DNA from: Haliscomenobacter sp.
GTDB lineage: Bacteria > Bacteroidota > Bacteroidia > Chitinophagales > Saprospiraceae
DNA: 64,000 nt
Direction: 5' to 3'
Assembly (NCBI RefSeq): GCF_016718685.1
Contig: NZ_JADKCX010000028.1
Coordinates: 1 to 64,000, forward strand
Made by a program: the position numbers and the translations under genes. The notes under the pieces were generated by a model. The model worked only from the letters and a program-made list of their open reading frames with translations. It was not told the DNA's origin and ran no database searches. Shown here piece after piece: positions 1 through 11,089 of this stretch; position 1 is the stretch's first letter, and the number at the start of each line of letters is the position of its first letter.

Positions 1-3000
1 GTCAACTATGTGTTGAACGAAAAGCGTACCATTGGTAACGTAGGGGACGATCTCCGCTCTCCACGTGCTGCTGCAAATGCCACGGATGGCCGCACCATCA
101 ACAACGCCGAAGGTGTTGCTGGAGTGGGCGACAATTGCCAGTTGGGTTTGAACCCTCCAGGCTTGGTTGATGACAACTACAAAAACCTGGGTTATGCGTA
201 TTACAAAGACAACTGCCGCGATTGCGGTTGCCGTGTAACGTTGAAGTGGACGGACAAAGTGGTGTTCTACGCTTGTACCGATCCTGAGTTCACAAACCCT
301 AATACGCGTTATTATGCCAAGATCGAGCGCGAATGGGTAGCTACGGATTGCAACGGCATGCGTGCTGATGCTTACATCCAGGACATCTACTTCACTCGCC
401 CCGACCTGGATGATTTCGTATTCAGCATTGGGTCCTGCTAACCGTCCGGTAACTGGCCAAACTGGTGTTGCTGCTGGCACTCCTGGCTACGATTGGGTAG
501 TGAACTTACCAGTCTTGTACGCCTGACAAGAGCCTGATTCTGCATGACGATGTTACGCCATACGACCTGAGCTACTTCCACATTGGTGGTGGTGTTAACA
601 CCCGTAGAATTTACCTGGACAAACTGGAGTGCAACTATTCTGTATCGATCAAAGACACTGAGTTCCCAATTTGTGGCGGCAAAGGGGTTAAGATCGATCG
701 GGCGTTGTATGTATTTGACTGGTGTGCTGGTAAAATTGTAGATACCTTCCACATCCTGATCAAAATTGGTGACTTCGAAGCACCAACGGCTACTTATGCA
801 CACCATGCACCTTATGTGATCTCCACAGGTCCAATGGATTGCACGGCTACATTCCCGGTAAATGTTGTGGGCATCAAGAGCGCCTTTGGCGTAGAGATCA
901 AAGACAACTGTACCCTGGCTAACGTCAGTGTAAGTGTATACACCAAAGACCTTTATGTAAAAGGCATTTTGGTGAACGAAGGACCAGAAAGTCCTTGGTG
1001 TACAATAAACCGACCCCAAGAAATGCTCAAACAGAATGCTGCATCGCCTGGGCGAAGGTGGATTATGCCATCATGAACAACCAGATGATTGGGGTACCTG
1101 TTGGCCGCCACGTAATGAAAATCGAGGCTTTCGACGGTTGCTACAATTCCTCTACGTTGTGTTTTGAGTTCGAAGTGAAGGACAAGATTGCACCAGTCAT
1201 GAAGTGTGATGATGACCTGCACATCAGCTTGAGCAATGCCAATGGCTATGTTGATGGCTACGCACAAGTAAGTGCTGCTGACATCGATGAAGGCTCTTGG
1301 GACAACTGTAAGTTGGCTTGGATTGCGGTTCGTCGCAATGTTCCCACTTCATGCACGGCTAGCTTCATCCTGAAAGGATACGATTCAAACGGCAACAACA
1401 AAATTGATGCTGCACCATTTGATGATCCTAAAGATGCACCTGCGAACTGGAAATGGGTCGTAGACGGCAAAGAAGTTGTGGATGGTATCGACAACAACGG
1501 CGACGGTGATATTTTTGACCGTGGAGAATTCTTTGCCACCAAAGGCGGCAAAATCATGACTCCGCTGCAAGATGCGGTTGATTTCTTCTGCTGTGATTTG
1601 GCTGAGCGCGTAACCATCGAATTGTGGGGCGCTGACACTGCTGATAACCCTGACACTGAAGCAGACGAAAGCAACTGGAACTACTGCTGGAATGATGTAC
1701 TGATCGAAGACAAAGTGGCTCCAACTTGTGTGGCTCCATGGGATGTTACGGTTGATTGTGATGAGAAAAACCTGGCCATCATCGAGGACAAAGCAGCTTC
1801 TGCGGCCATCTTTGGCGATGTAAGCATCACCACAGGCAGCGATTGTGCTAACCTGGATACGGTGTACACCGTGACCAAGAGCCTGAAGTGTGGTTATGGC
1901 AAAATCGTACGTACCTGGTCATTGACCAAAGAAACGGTTAAAGGCCCGATCACGATCACTTGCAGCCAGACTGTTTGGGTTCGTCCAATTCACCAATACG
2001 ACATTTGTTTCCCTGTAGACGTTAACTCTGATTGCAAAACGCCAATCATTGATACTGTAGTAACCGACGAACGTGCTTGTGACATCTTGGCGGTAAACAC
2101 TACCGACAAGCGTTACGATGCAACTGGCGATGAGTGCTACAAAATCTTCCGTACTTACACCGTGATCAACTGGTGTGCTTACGATGACCGTTGTGGTGAC
2201 CCCATGGGCTGATGGATCAGTGTTTGTAGTTGACCGCAACTTGTGGGGTGGTAACTACGGCAAGCGCCCAACTTATGTGTTGGTTCGTGACCGCGATCGT
2301 GACCTGGATGAAGAATTCTGGTTGTCGAAAGATTTGGAACCCAACAACGGGGATGACGTCTATGTACAGGGGATAACAACGGGGTGGCTATTCTTCTTTG
2401 TGGCGATAACGGATTTGTATGGCTGATCTAAAAGCATGCCATCCTGCGAAGCGTACGATAATCCTAACGATTACTTCCAGTCTTGGGAATACTACCACTC
2501 TTTCATGTATACCCAGATCATCAAGGTATACGATGAAGTTGCACCAGTAGTAACTGCACCAAGAGATACGTTCTGCATCCGCGAAGGATTGGATTGTTTG
2601 GCTGACATAACGATCACCATTGCAGCTACTGACAACTGTACCGATAGAGTGTCTTTGGAAACTCAGTACTTGATGGTTGCTCCAGGTCAAACGACCAATG
2701 CTGGTTCGATGATCCTGTACAGCACTCCACGTTGGGTAACCAAAGATTTGAAGAACGGCCAATTCGAGATCACGGTGAAAAACTTGTGGGTAGGCACACA
2801 CGATCTGATCGTGGTGGTACGTGACGAGTGTGGTAACCTCAGCAAAGCAACCCGGATTCCATTTGTGGTTGCCGATTGCAAAGGACCAGCACCAATTTGT
2901 ATCAATGGCTTGAGCACTGAACTGATGCCTAACGGCACGGGTGGTGGCATGATGGCCGTATGGGCTTCTGACTTCGTAGCTTCGGACATTTACGATTGCT

Positions 3001-4445
3001 ATGGTCAAGGACCAGAAACCAAAGGTGACCTGAAACTGGTTAAGAAGTACTCGATCAACCGCGTTGGTGATCCAGTTATCGAAAGCCAAACCGGTATCGA
3101 GCTGGATTGTGATGACATTGGTGCTCCAGTATTGGTTGAATTGCACGCTTGGGATAGCCAAGGCAATGACGACTTCTGTATCACTTTCATCGAAGTACAA
3201 GACAACCGCAAGGTTTGTCCTGGTTCTGCGACAGGTGGAAATACCTTGAACATCTCCGGAACGATTGCCACCGAAGCACGCTAACCTGCAGGGTGCAAGC
3301 ATCACCTTGAGTGGGCAGGCTTCAATGAGCGCAACAGCAAACGCCGCAGGAGGGTATTCCTTTGTCAATTTGGCCAAAGGGGGCGATTTCACCGTAACGC
3401 CACAATTGGACAAAAACCACCTCAATGGGGTTTCTACTTTTGACCTGGTCTTGATCCAGAAGCACATCCTCGGAGTACAGGCCTGAACAGCCCCTACAAA
3501 ATGATTGCTGCTGACGTCAACAACTCTAAGTCAATCACTACTTTGGACTTGATTGCCCTGCGCAAGTTGATCCTCAACATCGATCAAAGCTTCCAGAACA
3601 ACACTTCCTGGAGATTCGTTGATGCAGCTTACATCTTCCCGAATGCCAACAACCCTTGGGCGGCCAATTTCCCTGAAGTGGTGAGCATCAACGACATTGC
3701 CGCGAATACCATCGCCAATTTTGTCGCCATCAAAGTGGGGGATGTCAATGCAAATGCCAGTGTAAATGCTACGGACAGAACGGAAATAAGAACGGCTGGT
3801 ACATTGGACATCAATGCTGCTGATGCTGCGCTGAAAGCTGGTACTGAGTACAGTGTAGAATTCTCTGCTGCTGACCTGAAGAGCATTCAGGGTTACCAGT
3901 TCGCATTGAACCTGGACAAGAGCAAAGTTGAATTGGTAGACATCGTTTACGGTGTAGCCAAAGCTGAAAACTTCGGTGTATTTCAGAGCGAAGGAGTGAT
4001 CACCACTTCCTGGAATGGTGAAGCGAAGCAAGGTGCCTTGTTCACTTTGGTCCTTCGTGCCAAAGCTGACGCTCAACTGAGCAGCGCACTGAGCCTGAAC
4101 CGCATCGTTTCTGCGGAAGCATACAGCGCAAACAACGACCAACTGAACGTTGCCCTAAAATTCAACGGTGCTGCGGTTGCCAATGGTTTTGAACTGAAGC
4201 AAAACACGCCTAACCCATTCACCGGGGAGACGATGATCAGCTTCAACTTGCCAAAAGCTGCTGCTGCTACTTTGACCATCAGCGATGTAACGGGTCGGGT
4301 ACTGAAGAGCATCCGCGCTGACTACGCGAAAGGTTTCAACCAGGTTATCCTCAAGGCCACTGATTTGAACGCTTCTGGTGTGTTGTATTACACCCTCGAA
4401 GCTGACGATTTCACTGCTACCAAGAAGATGATTATTGTGGAGTAA
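1..4445 (+). pseudogene. T9SS-sorted Cys-rich surface protein, 5'-truncated by window edge, multiply frameshifted
   Basis: The reading frame is open from base 1, so the start lies outside the window; alignment by eye with the paralogue at 57541-61936 suggests about 170 residues are missing. Frame changes are needed near 431 (extra G in GGG), 521, 985-1000, 2206 (extra G in GGG), 2371, 2418, 3284 and 3482, yet protein similarity to the paralogue continues through all of them. Order of modules: Cys-rich HYR-like beta domains (motifs DEGSWDNC, NWCAYDDRCGDP), a CarboxypepD_reg-like segment (about 3240-3410), dockerin-like repeats (DVNNSKSITTLDL, about 3420-3600), a cohesin-like beta domain (about 3800-4170) and a T9SS type A sorting domain (PNPFTGET to KKMIIVE). 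Expected to be exported to the cell surface. The eight indels are either true decay or consensus errors; the sequence alone cannot decide. Confidence 0.8.
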
Positions 4446-4464
4446 AATACATTTTACCAACAAA

Positions 4465-4505
4465 AAAGGCTGCAAAGTGATACTTTGCAGCCTTTCCTTT
4501 TTATA
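4465..4505 (+). terminator. Rho-independent terminator after the T9SS protein gene
   Basis: A perfect 13-bp stem (4465-4477 with 4483-4495, arms AAAGGCTGCAAAG and CTTTGCAGCCTTT) with a 5-nt loop is followed by a T-rich tail. It lies about 20 nt after the stop codon at 4443-4445. Confidence 0.85.
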
Positions 4506-4716
4506 CCCCAAAAAAAGCATAGATGTAAGTCCTTATAAAAATGTTGTTTCTTTGAATAAAAACCCGCAAATTGCATTGGTGTTTGTCAATTTTGGGCTGC
4601 AAAGGCTTCACCCCAATTCATTCGAAAATGCCATTGGCTGCTAAATTCCACTTTTCGTGCACATGGTGGATTTTGTCGCCTCAAAAATTTGACCGGTTCA
4701 ATCCTTTTGTCGCCGC

Positions 4717-5740
4717 TTGCTACGGGCACCTCCCCCATTGCTGCCAAATCCTGCTTACAATTCGGCCAACATTCAGCCAGTTAATCCGGTATATGCTCCG
4801 GAAACCAATACCTCAAACCTTGGCAATACCCTGCAAAATCAGGGTTACAAAACCCATATTGTCAAAAAAGGTGAAACACTGTACCGCATTTCACAACTAT
4901 ACAGTGTTGGAATTGAAGACATTAAAACCTGGAATTACCTCAACTCAGACTTGATCAGTACGGGAATGAATCTGAGCATCGGCGCACCAGCGCCGTATAC
5001 AAGCAATGCCGTTCCAGCTCAGTACGAACAGCTGAGCCCACGTGCTCCAGGTTGGTTAAGTGGTCCAGAACCATACCTTCTTAGCAGGTGAGTCGCTGGC
5101 GTCCATTGCTCAATACTATGGACTGACCGAAGAACGCCTGCGTTTTATGAACAATCTTGGTGCCCAAGCTCTCGTACAGCCAGGGTCTTTGCTCAACGTG
5201 AACCCTTGTATTACCGCTGCCTATCAAGGCGATAATCCGGCGTCCTATGAACAACTGAATCCTGGCAATACGACTACGGCCGGGACTCAAAACTACAGCT
5301 CCCCTGTACCCAGTTTTTTTCCCCCGCAAGATCGTTTTGCCAATCGCAACAATTACAACAATACCAATTTGCCAAACGATTACAATACCTACGGTAATCC
5401 TACCTACAATAATCCAGCTTATGGTAATCCAGGTACCAGCAACCCATCGGGCAATTACTCCTACCGACAGGAAGACCAATACGACCCTAATCTGAACAAT
5501 ACCAATGCCGTGCCCAATAGTTATGATTTTGCTGCGCGTGGGAATGCTACAACAAATCCTGCAGGCAGCAATTCATCACTCATCATCGAAAATGGTCGCC
5601 GCGCACATGTCGTGAAGACTGACGATACGCTGGAAACGATTGCTGATTTTTACCAGCTACTTCCCGAGCGTTTACGAACTTTAAACAATATGGGCGCGTA
5701 CGATATTGTATGGCCAAATCAAAAAATATTTTTGGAATAA
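4717..5740 (+). CDS. LysM-repeat protein, one frameshift
   Basis: Two frames join near 5057-5066 (first part 4717-5091, second part 5060-5740). The composite protein has three LysM modules: THIVKKGETLYRISQLYSVG (about 4850-4980), HTFLAGESLASIAQYYG (about 5070-5200) and AHVVKTDDTLETIADFYQ (about 5600-5740). LysM folds bind GlcNAc-containing glycans, so a periplasmic or wall-associated role is likely. Between modules 2 and 3 lies a low-complexity Asn/Tyr/Pro/Gly linker (about 5290-5500). The start is uncertain: 4717 is a TTG, the frame is open only from 4693, and no signal peptide is visible, so the true N-terminus may be in another frame upstream. Confidence 0.7.
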
Positions 5741-6147
5741 TTTTGCACTTGTAGACTTTTTGCGTAAAAAATATACCTGAGCTAAAGCACGAAAATACGA
5801 TTTAGGGCGTTCAGTACATTCACTGAGAGTCCTGGAATAATATTGTCTTTTTTCAAATGGGTTTAGTTCAATCTCCAATGTTAATTCTATGTTAACTTTT
5901 AAAATTAGGGGCTTTTTCTTCTATTTCACCACAATAAAAAAATTTTACAATCTCAAATCAGTTCAACGTCTTTTTTTATTCTAAAAAACAATATTTTTAC
6001 AATAAAATTAACATAGATATATTTTTTGTAATTGATTGATTTTTAATCAGAAAACTAACATTCAGTTAATATTGGTTTCAAAAGCGTGAGTTAATTTTGT
6101 GCCGTGATTTTGCTCTCATTCATTCCATCACCAAATTTAACTAGTTT
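5741..6147. other. AT-rich intergenic leader before the TonB receptor
   Basis: About 400 bp with no plausible gene. It is strongly AT-rich, especially 5880-6070, and ends in a good Bacteroidota-type promoter (listed separately). Confidence 0.6.
6072..6099 (+). promoter_or_regulatory. Bacteroidota-type promoter for the TonB-dependent receptor
   Basis: TTG at 6072-6074 followed after 17 nt by TAATTTTG (6092-6099), matching the TAnnTTTG -7 element. The predicted start of transcription is about 40 nt before the ATG at 6148. Confidence 0.55.
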
Positions 6148-9100
6148 ATGAAGCTTGCTAACCTGTTTAAAGCGCTTTGCACAGTGATCATTGTCCTTGC
6201 TGCGCAACTTGGCGCTTTTGCTCAGGTGACTACTTCCGCAATTGCCGGTATCATTACCGATGCAAAGGGAGAAGCCCTGATTGGCGCCAACGTGGTTGCA
6301 GTACACGTACCTTCGGGTACAAATTATGGTACCGCTACAGACCTGGACGGTTCTTACCGCATTCCCGGCATGCGTGTAGGCGGTCCCTACAAAATTACGG
6401 TGACGTACACCGGGTTCTCTGACCAAGTAAAAGAAAACATCTACATCAGCCTGGGTACCGCCGCCACGCTGAACTTTGCATTGGAAGAACAGGCCGTAGT
6501 GCTGGATGAGTTGCTCATCAGCGCTCGTACTTCTTCCATTTTCTCTGGTGACCGCACTGGTGCCGCTGCTCAATTTGACTCTGACGCCATCAACAGCTTG
6601 CCAACCATCGGCCGAACCATTGATGACATCACCAAATACAATGCTTACAGCAATGGCCGTTCTTTTGCCGGCCAGGACAGTCGTTTCAACAACATTACCA
6701 TCGACGGTTCGGTTTTCAACAACGGTTTTGGTCTAGGTTCTTCGGCGTCAGCGGGTGGTCGTACCGGTACAACAGCCATCTCTTTAGATGCTTTGGAAGA
6801 AATTCAGATCAACATTGCGCCCTTTGATGTACGCCAGTCTGGTTTCGTAGGTGCTGGTATCAACGCGGTTACCCGTTCGGGTACCAACGAGTTTTCTGGA
6901 TCAGTTTATCATTTACTTAGAAACTCAAATCCTGACAAATCTTTGGGCATCAACCTCCTTGGCAAAAAAGCCGATGGTCAGGACATTCCTAAAGTAAATG
7001 TGGATGAAAAAACTACTGGTTTCCGCTTTGGTGGCCCCATCATCAAGAACAAGTTGTTCTTCTTCTTCAACGGCGAACAATTCGCAAGCTCTAACCCAGC
7101 GTTGACCTGGCAATTGAACCGTGCTGGTGCTACAGGTAACGTGTCGCGGGTAACTGAAGCCGACCTGCTGGATTTGAGCAGCTTCATGAAGACCAACTTC
7201 AATTACGACATGGGTGCTTTGGATGGCTTCAACAACGATGTAACCAGTAAAAAAGGACTCATTCGACTGGACTACAACATCAGCCAAAAGCACAAAGCTT
7301 CCTTGCGCTATTCGATCCACAATTCAGAATCTGAGCAAGTGATCAGTAGCTCCAACAGTAGCAACACTGCTGGTAACGGTAACCGCCAAAACTCAGCATT
7401 GGCCATCTCTGCAGAAAATACTGGCTATTTGATTCAGGACAATACACGCTCAGCTGCGTTTGAATTGAACTCAGTATTGGGTAACAAAACCTCAAATAAC
7501 TTCGTAGCGACCTTCAACAAACAAATTGAAGACCGTACCTATAGAACCGATGTTTTCCCTACTGTTGATATTTTGAAAGACGGAACCACCTATACAACGA
7601 TTGGATTCGACCCTTTCACGCCTAACAACAAATTGAATTACAGCACGTTGAATATTACCAACAACTTCAACATCTCAGCGAAGAAACATTATTTCACACT
7701 GGGGCTTGCTTACGAGTACTTCGAGTCTAACAACGTATTTTACCCATCTTCCAACGGGGTATACGTGTACAACTCGATTGCAGATTTCAAAACTGCTGCA
7801 CTTGCGTTCAAAAATGACCCCAATGCTGCTACTTCCCCTGTAGCGTTCAACCGTTACAACTTGCGTTACTCTTTGTTGCCCGGTGGAATCGAACCACTGC
7901 AAGTATTGAAAGTATCTACTTACAGTGCTTATGCACAAGATGAATTGCAAGTATCCAAGCGTTTCAAGTTGATTTACGGGATACGTGGAGATGTGTTCCA
8001 ATACAACAACGCCACGGCAGCTGACTTCTTCAACCCTGTAGTTGCGGGTCTGACTTTTAAGGATGAAGACGGCAACAACTTGAAAATCAATACCAGTGCC
8101 TTCCCTAAAACCAGCCTGCTGTTGTCTCCACGTTTGGGCTTTAACCTAGATGTAAAAGGCAATCAAAAAACGCAGCTTCGTGGTGGAACGGGGATCTTTG
8201 TATCCCGTATCCCACAAGTATTGGTATCCAACCAGTTGGGTAACAACGGGGTAAACACCGCTTTGATCAACGTAACCGGAGCAGCCACCAGTGCCTACCC
8301 ATTTACTACCGATCCTAGTCGTTTCGCACCAACCAATACCGATATTACCAAATTGCCTCCTTACGTCATCAACGCTTCAAAAGAGGATTTGAAATACCCG
8401 ATGTCCTGGAAAAGCAACCTGGCTATTGACCAACAATTGCCATTGGGTTTGATCGGTACCTTGGAAGCAGTGTACAACAAGACCCTGCAAGGCTTGCGCT
8501 ACATTGATGCCAACTTGAAAGGGCCAGACCGCAATTTAGTAGGCGCGGATACCCGTGATCGTTTTCCTGCTTCTGGTGTTACCAGCACTGGATCAGGTGC
8601 CGCCAATACAGTAGCCATTGCACGTTTCATCAATCCTACCATCTCTAACTCCTTCATCTTGGCCAATACCACTGAAGGATACGCTTATTCCTTTACCGCT
8701 AAGTTGGAGAAACCAGCCACCAAAGGATTTGGAGGTATGATTGGGTATACGTACAGCAAAGCAACCGACCTGCAATCTGTAGGTAGTACAGTACAGGCCA
8801 ACGCACCAACCGTTGGTGGTCAAAACTTCCTGGAAGCTTCTTATTCTGACAACGATTTGCGTAGTCGTTTTGTAGGTTACCTCAGCTACCGCATCAATTA
8901 TGGCGGTAAACTGGGTGGTGGAACCGAAATTACTTTCGGTATGGTTTCTGCCAGTGGTTCTAAAATCAATTACACTTTCGGTAACGACCTAAACGGTGAC
9001 GGACAAATCAATGACTTGATTTATGTACCAAACGCAGCAACTGAGCTGACTTTTGCAAGTTTGACTTCGGGTGGCAAAACCTTTACCCCTGCCGAGCAAC

Positions 9101-9521
9101 AAGCTGCATTTGATAAATTCATCGAGGCAGATGAGTATCTAAAAACCCGTCGTGGCCAGTATGCTGAGCGCAACGGTGGTTACCTGCCGAATTTGACCGG
9201 ATGGATTTGACCGTAATGCAAGAATTGCACATCAAAGTCGGTGGCGTAAGAAATACCTTCCAGATCAGAGCCGACATCCTCAACTTTGGCAATATGCTGA
9301 ACAATGAATGGGGTGTAGGTCAGCAAATCACCTCTGGTAGTTTCAACAATGCCAATCCACTTACTGTAGCCAGCGTTGCTGCAGATGGTACGCCAAACTT
9401 GCGGATGGCTACCCGGGTAGTAGGTGGCCAAACGATTTTGTTGGACACTCCATTTGTGAAGTCTATCAACGTAAATAACGTATGGCAAGCACAATTGGGT
9501 GTACGTTACATCTTCAACTAG
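6148..9521 (+). CDS. Oar-like TonB-dependent receptor with carboxypeptidase regulatory domain, frameshifted near the C-terminus
   Basis: About 1120 residues when the two frames (6148-9210 and 9201-9521) are joined. N-terminal signal peptide (LANLFKALCTVIIVLAAQLG...FAQ), a CarboxypepD_reg-like domain (residues about 28-115, ITDAKGEALIGANVVAVH), a plug-like region (about 120-250) and a long outer-membrane beta-barrel ending in VRYIFN. This is the Oar/OmpA-related group of TonB-dependent transporters common in Bacteroidota; the substrate is unknown. The frame change near 9200 fits loss of one C: an ACCCGG would restore the expected R-M-D-L strand, whereas ACCGG is present. It is followed directly by a strong terminator and looks monocistronic. 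Confidence 0.85.
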
Positions 9522-9553
9522 TATTACACGATCATCCAGTTTATGGATAAAGA

Positions 9554-9593
9554 AAAGGGCTGCTTCCAGGTGGAAGCAGCCCTTTCTTTTTTT
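9554..9593 (+). terminator. Rho-independent terminator after the TonB receptor
   Basis: A 15-bp perfect stem (9554-9568 with 9571-9585, AAAGGGCTGCTTCCA) is followed by C and a run of T. It lies between this gene and the convergent ctlX. Confidence 0.9.
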
Positions 9594-9606
9594 AAGTCAT
9601 ATCCAA

Positions 9607-10539
9607 TTATACCTTCGGCAAAAACACCTCTGCCATCATACACCTTGCACTGCCCCCACCATAGGTTTCAATGGTATCGATGGGACTGTGTAAAATTTGG
9701 GTATGTTTTTCGATCTGCGCAATTTGTGCAGGTGTCAAAGACTGATAGGCCTGCGTAGACATCACCAAAAAAGTTTGCCCACTGCTGTTGCGCACTTGCA
9801 GCATATTTCCGGCAAAGGACATCATTTGTTCGAGGCTCAAATCAATCACCTCCTTGCCTGCGGCGTCAAAATAAGCCAACAGATCTGATTTATCCTCGGC
9901 ATCGCGAATGCTATCCATAACAATGACCACAAAAGTTTCCCCCAAAGCCATCATCACATTGGTGTGGTAAATATCCTGCCCCTGGCCATCTACTGCGTGA
10001 AAAAGTACGGGAGTATACCCGGTAATTCTACTAAATTCTTCCAGGAGTTCCGGGTCAGTGCGTGGACTCAGGCAGGCATACACCAGGCGGTTGGGACGAT
10101 CCAAAATCATGCTGCCGGTGCCTTCCAGGTATTTTTCTTGTGCTTCGTGGCCTTCCATCCGCACGTGATTGGTAATGGCATAATGCTGACCCAGGTCATT
10201 CAGCACATCTTCCCGCCGTTCCAAGCGGCGTTTGTGGGCAAACATCGGATAGGTGATGATCAATCCGTCCTGGTGAAACGTGACCCAGTTATTGGGAAAA
10301 ACCGCATCCGGCGTAAGTGGATCGGAGGTATCTTCAACCACAATTACGTTGACGCCGACGGAGCGCAGTTTGGCGACAAAAGCATCGAATTCGGCTTTGG
10401 CTTTTTCCTGAATTTCAATGGCGCTCAAACTTTGGTCATTGACCTGAAAAGCATTGTTGGCCGCGGTTTCTTCGTTGAATCCAAAATGCGCTGGGCGCAC
10501 CATCAGGACGGTATCGGTTGTTTGGAGAATTGTTTGCAT
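9607..10539 (-). CDS. ctlX: Citrulline utilization hydrolase-type amidinotransferase-fold protein (CtlX family)
   Basis: 310 residues from the ATG at 10539 (MQTILQTTD); a longer frame from a GTG at 10578 would overlap queD and is less likely. The guanidine-modifying (DDAH/arginine deiminase) fold is shown by AVFPNNWVTFH, the MEGHEAQEKYLEGTGSMILD stretch, the central HTNVMMALGE segment with its His, and the C-terminal GGSARCMMAE with the likely catalytic Cys. Family members act on citrulline or related ureido/guanidino compounds; the exact substrate is inferred from family only. The ATG is 16 nt after the queD stop, so the two are probably co-transcribed. Confidence 0.82.
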   Translation of the reverse strand: MQTILQTTDTVLMVRPAHFGFNEETAANNAFQVNDQSLSAIEIQEKAKAEFDAFVAKLRSVGVNVIVVEDTSDPLTPDAVFPNNWVTFHQDGLIITYPMFAHKRRLERREDVLNDLGQHYAITNHVRMEGHEAQEKYLEGTGSMILDRPNRLVYACLSPRTDPELLEEFSRITGYTPVLFHAVDGQGQDIYHTNVMMALGETFVVIVMDSIRDAEDKSDLLAYFDAAGKEVIDLSLEQMMSFAGNMLQVRNSSGQTFLVMSTQAYQSLTPAQIAQIEKHTQILHSPIDTIETYGGGSARCMMAEVFLPKV

Positions 10540-10555
10540 ACGTAGGTTATCGGAT

Positions 10556-10912
10556 TTATTTGCCACTATACACGACACCGGTAGTCGGCGTTTCTTTAAC
10601 TTCGATGGATTTAAGCAAAGGCAGCTTGGGCTTCATGCGCTCCCAGATCCATACCGCAATGATCTCGGCGGTAGGATTTTCCAGCCCGGAAATGTCATTG
10701 AGCATTTTGTGATCCAGAATTTTTTCCAAAGGTTTCCAAGCGCTTTTGACTTCCGCAAAATCCACTACCCAGCCCAACACAGGATCAAGAGGTCCCTCCA
10801 AAAGTATCCGCACATAATAGGTATGGCCGTGCATGTGGGCGCACTTGTGGTCTGGCGAAACATTGGGCAAAAAATGCGCAGCATCAAAGCTAAATTCCTT
10901 ATAAAGCTCCAT
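10556..10912 (-). CDS. queD: 6-carboxy-5,6,7,8-tetrahydropterin synthase (QueD/PTPS family)
   Basis: 118 residues, the usual length for bacterial QueD. It converts dihydroneopterin triphosphate to 6-carboxytetrahydropterin on the queuosine/7-deazaguanine route. Visible signatures are FDAAHFL (first zinc His), the Cys in HKCAHMHGHTY with the HGH zinc pair, VVDFAEVK, LDHKMLND and the C-terminal Glu in KETPTTG. Cytoplasmic. It heads the minus-strand pair with ctlX. Its upstream region is occupied by the G-rich hairpin at 10947-11088. Confidence 0.9.
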   Translation of the reverse strand: MELYKEFSFDAAHFLPNVSPDHKCAHMHGHTYYVRILLEGPLDPVLGWVVDFAEVKSAWKPLEKILDHKMLNDISGLENPTAEIIAVWIWERMKPKLPLLKSIEVKETPTTGVVYSGK

Positions 10913-10946
10913 GGATTGTTTTTTTGAGGCGTAAAGATAGGGAAAA

Positions 10947-11088
10947 GTTTTAGGGTTCGGGGGTTGAGGGGTTCAGGGTTCGAGGTTCGGGGTTCGAGGG
11001 TTCGGGGTTGGGGGTTCGAGGGTTCCAGCTTTGCCGCTTTGAGGTGCTAGCGGTATAACCAACCCCTCGAACTCCCGAACCCTAAAAC
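10947..11088. repeat. Iterated GGTTCGAGG-type inverted-repeat hairpin with G-quadruplex potential
   Basis: The outer arms are 10947-10973 and 11061-11088 and are near-perfect reverse complements (outermost part GTTTTAGGGTTCGGG). The left side continues with degenerate copies of GGTTCGAGG/GGTTCGGGG to about 11025. At least four G-tracts separated by 3-4 nt loops occur between 10953 and 10980. The loop (about 11028-11057) includes CTAGCGGT. The element lies between the 5' end of queD and the 3' end of the HhH protein gene. Confidence 0.8.
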
Positions 11089-11089
11089 A

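Noticed and set aside
2388..3467. 359-residue antisense open frame on the minus strand
   Set aside because: It is opposite to a conserved T9SS protein, has no recognisable domain, and its openness follows from codon bias of the sense gene.
9640..10545. Plus-strand frames opposite ctlX (63 to 193 residues)
   Set aside because: Shadows of a clear minus-strand enzyme.
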